Virus record (IMG/VR): IMGVR_UViG_3300047409_000153
Span: 1 to 26,845 of that record
Length of the DNA stretch: 26,845 bases
Direction: 5' to 3' (one strand)
Source: a virus
Shown: positions 21,343-26,845 of the stretch, piece after piece
Position numbering within the stretch: position 1 is the stretch's first letter
Layout: each line of letters opens with the position of its first letter
Translations under genes and position numbers: made by a program
Notes under the pieces: model-generated
Told to the model about the DNA's origin: nothing
The model's input: only the letters and a program-made list of their open reading frames with translations
The model's database searches: none

Positions 21343-23597
21343 TGGCTTGGAACCCGGAAACCAACATCAAGGGTCCAGCTGGCCCTGCAGGACCCACCGG
21401 CCCCGCCGGAGCCGCCAGCACGGTGCCGGGGCCGCAGGGGCCTATTGGACCGGCTGGCTCGACCGGCCCACAGGGGCCGGCGGGTGCCACTGGCAGTACC
21501 GGCAGCACCGGCAGCCAAGGTCCGCCGGGTCAGGGCGTCCCGACCGGCGGCACCACCGGGCAGGTGCTGACCAAGGTCAACGCCACCGACTACAACACCA
21601 ACTGGCAGACGCCATCCGGTGGCGGCGGTGGCACACCCAGCACCGCCAACCCGATCATGGATGGCACTGCCGCGCCGGGTGTCGCCACGCCGTATTCGCG
21701 CGAGGACCACGTCCATCCTTCGGACACGTCGCGGGTCGGCAAGGCTGGCGACACCATGACCGGCAAGTTGACGTTACCGGTGGGAACGACTGCCAGCGCG
21801 TCGCTCAACATTCCGTCAGGTGTTGCGCCGACGACGCCAACAACGGGCGACATATGGGCGACATCCACAAATCTGCTGTACCGCGTGTCAGGGTCGTCAT
21901 TGACCGTGATGAACTTGGAGGGCGCGCAGCAGGTTGGTGGCGTCAAGACGTTCAACGCCAAGCCCCTCTTCCCCGGTTCATCGTCCAGCACGGCGTCGAT
22001 CAACATCTCGCAAGGCACGGTGCCGACAACACCAACCAACGGCGATGTCTGGACTACCAACACAGGCATTTTTGTCCGCGTCAATGGCGCGACAGTCGGC
22101 CCGCTGATCGATGCGACCGGAAACGTGCCGCCGGCCACGGTCGCGCCACTGATGAACGGCACGGCAGCGGTGGGGGCGGTCGCCAAGTATGCCAAGGAAG
22201 ATCATATTCATCCATCCGACACGGCCAAGCTCGATGTAGCATCGGCCACGCCGCCGGCCACCGTCGCGCCGTTGATGGACGGCACCGCCGCCGTCGGCAC
22301 CACCACCAAATACGCGCGTGAAGACCACAAGCACCCGACCGACACATCGAGGGAACCTTCACTGCCGGCGGGCGGCACGACCTCCAACTATTTGCGTGGC
22401 GACAAGACGTGGGCAGTCCCAGCCGGCGGCGGGGCAGCCACCAGCATCTCCGATACCCCGCCGGGATCGCCTGTCGCCGGGCAACTTTGGTTCGAGAGCG
22501 ACACCGGCAACACCTTCATTTACTACACCGACGCTGACAGCAGTCAGTGGGTGCAGGTCTCCGCCGCGCCGTCGACATCGGCGTCCGCCGGGCTGACCGC
22601 CGAGACGCGAAATAGACTTGTGAATGGCGCGATGCAGATCAGTCAGGAAAACGGCACGAACCCCGCGACGACCAATGCTTACTTCCTAGCCGATCAGTGG
22701 GAGACGAACTTTGTGACAACTGGGTCGGTTCTATGCGGGTTAAGCGCTGTAGCCACCCCATATGGTTCGGTCTGGCGAGGTCTGCTTTCTGTTGCCACTG
22801 CGGATACGTCTATCGCTGCTTCGGAGTTCGTCTCTGTCCGACAGAGGATCGAGGGCAAAAGGATTGCCGATTTTCAATGGGGAACCGCCGCCGCCAAGCA
22901 GGCCGTGCTGCGTTTTGGTTTTAATGGACCGGCGGGTACTTATTCCGTAGCTATTATAAATGGCGCGGGTAACCGGTCTTATGTAGCTAACTTTACTATT
23001 CCCGATGCGGTTGACGCTTACTATACCATAGTCATTCCGGGCGATACGACAGGGACATGGCCCAAGGATAACTCCTATGCGATGTCGCTGAATTTCACCA
23101 TCTCCTGCGGGTCGACCAATCAGACAGCGCCGGGTGCATGGCTAGCCGGCGTCGCTGTTGCCGGGACTGGCATTTCCAATGGTATGGGGGTGGTTGGAAA
23201 GAACTTCTACCTTTACGATGTCGGCCTCTATCTCGACCCCTTAGCGACCGGCGTTGCCCCGGCATGGACGATGCCCGACGAGGCCGGGGAATTGCTGGCG
23301 TGTCAGAGGTATTGGCGGGGCAACCCCATGTCGATGGGGCAGTGGCTTAATCCGTCAGTATTTAGATCGATAGCACCAATTGTCCCGCCAATGCGTACAG
23401 CACCTGCACTAGCGGTGAAGGTCGCGACTGGCATACTCGAAGATTTAGGCGTTCAATTTTACAATATCTCAGCGCCATCGGCAGCATCGTTCAGTGGTGT
23501 TGATGGCCTTCATTTGGGTATAACGCCTTCAGGAGGTGTTGGTGGGCATATCGGCTGCCTCTCTCCTAATTGCATCATACTGAACGCGAGGATGTAG
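21342..23597 (+). CDS. Long collagen-like tail fibre / adhesin
   Basis: A protein of 751 residues from ATG 21342. Order of parts: Gly-X-Y collagen-like tract (residues ~7-70, GPAGPAGPTGPAG onward); the linker GQVLTKVNATDYNTNW; three copies of a module with DGTAA or NGTAA followed by [RK]EDHxHPxD (HxH at residues 123-125, 288-290 and 329-331); two copies of a PTTPTxGDxWxT module; then a C-terminal receptor-binding-like domain starting SDTPPGSPVAGQLWFESDT and RNRLVNGAMQISQENG. The last domain is paralogous to most of the next gene. Base composition drops in 22921-23040 (54 G/C of 120) and again near the end, suggesting exchange of receptor-binding parts. Confidence 0.8.
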   Translation: MAWNPETNIKGPAGPAGPTGPAGAASTVPGPQGPIGPAGSTGPQGPAGATGSTGSTGSQGPPGQGVPTGGTTGQVLTKVNATDYNTNWQTPSGGGGGTPSTANPIMDGTAAPGVATPYSREDHVHPSDTSRVGKAGDTMTGKLTLPVGTTASASLNIPSGVAPTTPTTGDIWATSTNLLYRVSGSSLTVMNLEGAQQVGGVKTFNAKPLFPGSSSSTASINISQGTVPTTPTNGDVWTTNTGIFVRVNGATVGPLIDATGNVPPATVAPLMNGTAAVGAVAKYAKEDHIHPSDTAKLDVASATPPATVAPLMDGTAAVGTTTKYAREDHKHPTDTSREPSLPAGGTTSNYLRGDKTWAVPAGGGAATSISDTPPGSPVAGQLWFESDTGNTFIYYTDADSSQWVQVSAAPSTSASAGLTAETRNRLVNGAMQISQENGTNPATTNAYFLADQWETNFVTTGSVLCGLSAVATPYGSVWRGLLSVATADTSIAASEFVSVRQRIEGKRIADFQWGTAAAKQAVLRFGFNGPAGTYSVAIINGAGNRSYVANFTIPDAVDAYYTIVIPGDTTGTWPKDNSYAMSLNFTISCGSTNQTAPGAWLAGVAVAGTGISNGMGVVGKNFYLYDVGLYLDPLATGVAPAWTMPDEAGELLACQRYWRGNPMSMGQWLNPSVFRSIAPIVPPMRTAPALAVKVATGILEDLGVQFYNISAPSAASFSGVDGLHLGITPSGGVGGHIGCLSPNCIILNARM

Positions 23598-23600
23598 AGG

Positions 23601-24836
23601 GTGAGCTTCAATTTTCCCAACAGCCCCGTCGACGGCACCGTCTTCACCCCCTCCGGTGGTCCGACCTATACTTTTTCGGGCGGCGTCTGGAAGCTGTCTG
23701 GCGGCGGTTCCGGCTTCGTCGTCGTTTCCGATACGCCGCCAGCGACGCCGTTTCCGGGGATGCTGTGGTGGGAGAGCGACACTGGCGCGCTGTGGTTCTG
23801 GTACGTCGACGCCAATTCGTCGCAGTGGGTGCAGATCAACTTCACCCCGACCGGCGTCGCCACCGCCGAGACGCGAAATCGACTGGTGAATGGTGCCATG
23901 CAGATTTCACAGGAGAACGGCAATACCTCTGTCGGCATGGCAACCGGGCCAGTTATCGTGGATCAGTGGTACACGGCGAACAGCACCGCAACAGTGGCTG
24001 CGGCGGTGCAGCGGGTTCAGGTTACGACACCAAAAGGGTCCGTCAACCGCATTCGCGTGACCGTCAATACCGGTGCCGCTGTCTCCTCCGGGCTGTTTGC
24101 CCTTTCGCAGCAGATTGAGGGCATTCGAGTTGCCGATTTCGGTTGGGGGACGGCAACGGCCAAGCAGGTGATCGTGCGTTTTGGCTTCAAGGCTCCGGCG
24201 GGCACCTACACCTTTAAAATTGTCAACACAGCCGCCAATCGAACCTATCTGGCTGCCTTCACCATTGCCGCCGGGCAGGCCAATGCCGACACCGAACAGG
24301 TTCTGGTCATCTCCGGCGACGTGACCGGGGCGTGGCCTGTGGATAACACGGCGAGTTTTCAGATGCTCGTCGTATTGGCAGCGGGCACGACTGCGGGGGT
24401 GGCGGGCTGGCAGGCCGGAAATATCGGCTACCTGCCGGGCCAGAGCAACGGCGGCGCGACGACCGGCAATATCTTCGAACTGTTCGACGTTGGCCTCTAT
24501 CTCGACCCGCTCGCCACCGGGGTGCCGCCAGCGTGGACGATGCCCGACGAGGCGAACGAACTGGCGGCGTGTATGCGGTACTGGCAGCTGATGCATATGG
24601 ATATGGTGACCTACGCTCCTATCGCCGGCACTTACTTTGGGGTGCAATATCCGTTTACGGTTCGAATGCGGACGGTTCCTGCGCTCTCAACTGCTACGGA
24701 CGGCACGGGGACCAATGCGTCTTCGGCACAATTCGACCAAGCGACAATCATCAAATGCCGCGCCCTGTTGCAGACCACTGCGATAGGGACGTCTTCCATC
24801 ACCAACCGTAGCGGTATAGCCAACGCGAGGATGTGA
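23601..24836 (+). CDS. Receptor-binding tail protein, paralogue of upstream fibre C-terminus
   Basis: A protein of 411 residues with GTG start at 23601; ribosome binding site GAGG (23588-23591) lies in the last codons of the upstream gene, 9 bases away. The N-terminus SFNFPNSPVDGTVFTPSGG and VWKLSGGG is a short attachment module. From SDTPPATPFPGMLWWESDT onward it matches the C-terminal part of 21342-23597 (NRLVNGAMQISQEN, QIEGIRVADFGWGTATAKQ, DVGLYLDPLATGVPPAWTMP) and both end in NARM. A duplicated adhesin carried on a shorter stalk is the most likely interpretation. Confidence 0.8.
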   Translation: MSFNFPNSPVDGTVFTPSGGPTYTFSGGVWKLSGGGSGFVVVSDTPPATPFPGMLWWESDTGALWFWYVDANSSQWVQINFTPTGVATAETRNRLVNGAMQISQENGNTSVGMATGPVIVDQWYTANSTATVAAAVQRVQVTTPKGSVNRIRVTVNTGAAVSSGLFALSQQIEGIRVADFGWGTATAKQVIVRFGFKAPAGTYTFKIVNTAANRTYLAAFTIAAGQANADTEQVLVISGDVTGAWPVDNTASFQMLVVLAAGTTAGVAGWQAGNIGYLPGQSNGGATTGNIFELFDVGLYLDPLATGVPPAWTMPDEANELAACMRYWQLMHMDMVTYAPIAGTYFGVQYPFTVRMRTVPALSTATDGTGTNASSAQFDQATIIKCRALLQTTAIGTSSITNRSGIANARM

Positions 24837-24838
24837 TC

Positions 24839-25030
24839 ATGACCTACGTCTCCACACATGCCATTGAACGCACCAGTCCGAAAGGCGAGAAGTTCATTGG
24901 CACCTGCTTCAAATGCGGCAGGACCGGCCTGACCACCGCCGACATGGGTGATCCCTGCGAGAACATCGCTGGCATCTCGGAGGACGAAGCCCTGATCATG
25001 GCTATTGAAGGCCCCAGTAAGGACAAATGA
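24839..25030 (+). CDS. Small Cys-containing protein
   Basis: A protein of 63 residues from ATG 24839; GAGG (24828-24831) inside the end of the upstream gene is 7 bases away. A Cys pair CFKCG followed 16 residues later by a third Cys (DPCENI) suggests a small zinc ribbon or knuckle with an incomplete ligand set (His9 or Asp may serve as the fourth). The acidic C-terminal helix reads SEDEALIMAIEG. Function unknown. Coupled to the next gene by ATGA. Confidence 0.7.
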   Translation: MTYVSTHAIERTSPKGEKFIGTCFKCGRTGLTTADMGDPCENIAGISEDEALIMAIEGPSKDK

Positions 25031-25254
25031 CCATGCCCTACGTCTCCTGTTCCTATGTCCCACCCGATCCGCTGCTGCCAGAGCCGAAACCGGCTGGCCA
25101 GCGCGCCATCACCTGCATCGATGACGCAGGCCGCGTCTGGTGGCTGACAGAGGACAGCCAAGTGGGGGACTGGCTGGAGTTCCTCAAGCGTGGCGGCATC
25201 GTGACGCCTTACAAGGCAGCCCCGGAAGCCAAGCCGGCGAAAAGGAAGAAGTGA
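25027..25254 (+). CDS. Small hypothetical protein
   Basis: A protein of 75 residues from the ATG in the ATGA overlap; ATG 25033 is an alternative. It begins with Pro-rich YVPPDPLLPEPKPAG, followed by a beta-alpha piece ITCIDDAGRVWWLTEDSQVG and a basic tail ending AKRKK. No known family. It overlaps the next gene by TGATG. It lies inside the fibre block, so a fibre-accessory role is possible. Confidence 0.65.
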   Translation: MTMPYVSCSYVPPDPLLPEPKPAGQRAITCIDDAGRVWWLTEDSQVGDWLEFLKRGGIVTPYKAAPEAKPAKRKK

Positions 25255-25463
25255 TGGCCTTCGACTTCCCAGCCAGTCCCTCTGTCGGTGCCGTCTACAC
25301 CCCGGCGACCAACGGCCCGTCGTGGCAGTGGAACGGCACCGGCTGGGCGCAGATATCGCCGATCACGCTGATCCCGGATGAAGTGGTCGGCGGCATGATC
25401 ACCATCGCCAGCACCGCGCCGACATCGCCCGCCGTCAACGATGTCTGGATCGACACCACCTGA
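25254..25463 (+). CDS. Stand-alone tail attachment module
   Basis: A protein of 69 residues from ATG 25254. It is made almost wholly of the module seen at the N-terminus of the gene at 23601: FDFPASPSVGAVYTPATNGP then WQWNGTGWAQIS, plus a C-terminal piece TAPTSPAVNDVWIDTT like the PTTPTxGDxW modules of the long fibre. It may be a detached N-terminal module of a former fibre, or a small separate subunit. The stop overlaps the start of the next gene (TGATG). Confidence 0.65.
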   Translation: MAFDFPASPSVGAVYTPATNGPSWQWNGTGWAQISPITLIPDEVVGGMITIASTAPTSPAVNDVWIDTT

Positions 25464-26845
25464 TGGCCTCGATCCCGACCACTATCCTGAATTTCCTGCC
25501 CGGCGCTCTCGCCGCAACCTATACCTCCGCGTCGTTCACGCCGGTCGTCAGCACACGGCTGATTGTCTTCGGCTGCGCCTACAAGGCAACGGCGCTGGCG
25601 TCCAAGCCGACTGTTACCTCAACGGCGCTGACGTGGACCGAAATTGGCAACTACCACAATTCGACATTCGCCAACCCGGACCTGTGGGTGGTCGGCTGGA
25701 TATCGTCGGTCGTGCCGGCCTCGCCTGCGGCAATGACGGTCACTGTCGCCGCCGCCGCCGCCGCTGGTATCGCGCTGTGCGTCGTCTCGGTTCCGAGCGT
25801 CGACACCGATGGCACCGTGGTCCAGTTCGCCGGCGGCGAAGACCTCGCCAGCGGCGATCCGAGTTTCACCTTTGGCGCTGTACCGGGAGCCAACAATCTG
25901 GTCATCGGCTGCAACTGGATGGGCGGCCCCAATGCCATCACCAAGCCGACCGGCTACACCAACCTGTTCGACAACACCCCGACCAACCTCGTCTCGCGCC
26001 GCGCCGAGGTGTTTTACGACAACACCAGTGCCGCCAAGGGGCCGAACCAGTCGACTTCGACCAACATCCGTTCAATTGTGCTGGCGATCGAACTGGGCGT
26101 CACCGCAGCGCCGGCGATCACTCGCATCCAAGGCACTTCTGGCAACGATCTCTCTGGAACTTATTTTGCCAGTTTCCCTATGTCGTTTTCAGTGCCTGTG
26201 ACGTCTGGGAACACTGTTATTGTTTGCTGGAGTTGTACCGGTCCTGTCACTGTTACGATAACCGACGACAAGAGCAATGTTTACACCATGCTCCCAGCCG
26301 ATTGGATGGGTACTTACGGTGTCGGTATTGGTTATTGCATTAATGCCACTAATGGCCCCAAGGTCATCAGCGCAAATTTCTCGCCGTCAACGCCTTATGC
26401 TAGTTTGATCATTGAAGAGTTTTCCGGTGTTCTTGCCTACGACAGCACCAACGGTAATACTAGCGCGGCGTCTACCTATCCAACCGGCACCGTTACCCCG
26501 GCCGGGAATGGGGCATTACTGTTCACCAACTGTTGGGCTGAGAGCAGCGGCCCGATCACCGTCAACAGTCCGTTCACCTATCTGCAACAGGCAGGCTCGT
26601 TCAACAACGTCGCCGATGGCTGGTATGTGCAGCCGATTGCGGCGGCGATACAGGCAACATGGAACCCACCATCGTCGCAGAATGGCGTGGCGCGCATTGT
26701 CGCGTTCACACCGGGGACGGCGGCGGCACCCAGTGGCCGCGCCAAGGTCTGGAGCGGCACGGCATGGGTGATCAAACCGACCAAGGTATGGTCCGGCAGT
26801 GCGTGGGTGGCCAAGCCGGCCAAGATATGGACCGGCTCCCTCTGG
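25463..26845 (+). CDS. Large tail/adhesin-like protein, incomplete at window end
   Basis: Open for 461 codons from ATG 25463 to the last base without a stop, so the C-terminus is missing. Beta-rich, Ala/Thr/Val/Ser-rich protein composed of two similar halves: the first holds PDLWVVGWISSVVPA and TFGAVPGANNLVIGCNWMGG; the second holds ISANFSPSTPYASLIIEEFSG and TVTPAGNGALLFTNCW. This internal duplication looks like two jelly-roll-type domains. It ends in tandem 13-residue repeats of the type KVWSGSAWVAKP. Nt 26161-26340 has 84 G/C of 180, much lower than the start of the gene. Probably part of the receptor-binding apparatus. Confidence 0.75.
   Translation, partial: MASIPTTILNFLPGALAATYTSASFTPVVSTRLIVFGCAYKATALASKPTVTSTALTWTEIGNYHNSTFANPDLWVVGWISSVVPASPAAMTVTVAAAAAAGIALCVVSVPSVDTDGTVVQFAGGEDLASGDPSFTFGAVPGANNLVIGCNWMGGPNAITKPTGYTNLFDNTPTNLVSRRAEVFYDNTSAAKGPNQSTSTNIRSIVLAIELGVTAAPAITRIQGTSGNDLSGTYFASFPMSFSVPVTSGNTVIVCWSCTGPVTVTITDDKSNVYTMLPADWMGTYGVGIGYCINATNGPKVISANFSPSTPYASLIIEEFSGVLAYDSTNGNTSAASTYPTGTVTPAGNGALLFTNCWAESSGPITVNSPFTYLQQAGSFNNVADGWYVQPIAAAIQATWNPPSSQNGVARIVAFTPGTAAAPSGRAKVWSGTAWVIKPTKVWSGSAWVAKPAKIWTGSLW
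26741..26845 (+). repeat. 13-residue tandem repeat KVWSGxAWVxKP (39-bp units)
   Basis: Units at 26741-26779, 26780-26818 and 26819 to the window end (partial) encode AKVWSGTAWVIKP, TKVWSGSAWVAKP and AKIWTGSLW. The units are conserved in protein but have diverged in third positions, so the repeat is kept by selection rather than being newly amplified. The array may continue beyond the window. Confidence 0.8.

Noticed and set aside
21290-22321. 343-residue + strand frame overlapping the collagen-like fibre
   Set aside because: It is an out-of-frame reading of Gly-X-Y and Thr/Ala-rich codons, with no start signal.
1-26845. tRNA genes, CRISPR array, insertion sequence or integrase
   Set aside because: No cloverleaf, no regularly spaced repeats with spacers, and no transposase or recombinase reading frame was seen. 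The short repeats found are protein-module or duplication repeats.

Overview
The window is the late (structural) half of a short-tailed, podovirus-like phage or prophage. It has high GC content and codon usage typical of Alphaproteobacteria, with strong G/C third positions. A small coiled-coil protein of a kind I associate with rhizobial genomes makes a Hyphomicrobiales host (Mesorhizobium, Bradyrhizobium, Rhizobium or similar) the best guess. No integrase, repressor, replication or lysis cassette is visible, so virus versus prophage cannot be decided here.

Layout, nearly all on the + strand. Positions 1-143 hold a palindrome and a rho-independent terminator that close off the upstream transcription unit. 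Packaging and portal genes follow: small terminase (144-602), large terminase (599-2161), and a portal (2163-4439) carrying a roughly 100-residue Pro/Met/Gly insert. Seven small genes (4463-6635) then precede a probable scaffold (6577-7764) and the major capsid protein (7804-8757). Next come a small protein (8847-9416), a probable head-tail adaptor (9418-9891), a tail hub/stabilisation protein (9888-11456) and a GNAT-fold protein (11453-11944). The DNA-ejection/internal virion block runs from 11928 to 19293 and includes a transglycosylase-like protein (13289-14086). A fibre/adhesin block occupies 19306-26845. The last gene runs off the window.

Most + strand genes are joined by ATGA or TGATG overlaps or by gaps of a few bases with good ribosome binding sites. 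This indicates one long translationally coupled late operon. Terminase and portal fill the head, scaffold and coat build it, adaptor and hub close it, the 11.9-19.3 kb proteins are probably ejected to breach the envelope, and the fibres bind the host.

The operon is broken at 17274-17723 by a small minus-strand cassette: a 76-residue coiled-coil gene followed by two tandem, diverged copies of a 28-29 residue single-membrane-span protein gene. The cassette ends in a 25-bp exact direct repeat that reaches into the end of the upstream + strand gene. This is the most unusual item in the window. Other points of interest are ribosome-binding-site-sequestering hairpins before and after the capsid gene, a sharply AT-rich first ~190 bases of the capsid gene, a 100-bp array with 5-base periodicity (NNGCC) before an ejection gene, duplicated receptor-binding modules, HxH motifs in the main fibre, and a 13-residue Trp repeat at the end of the last gene.
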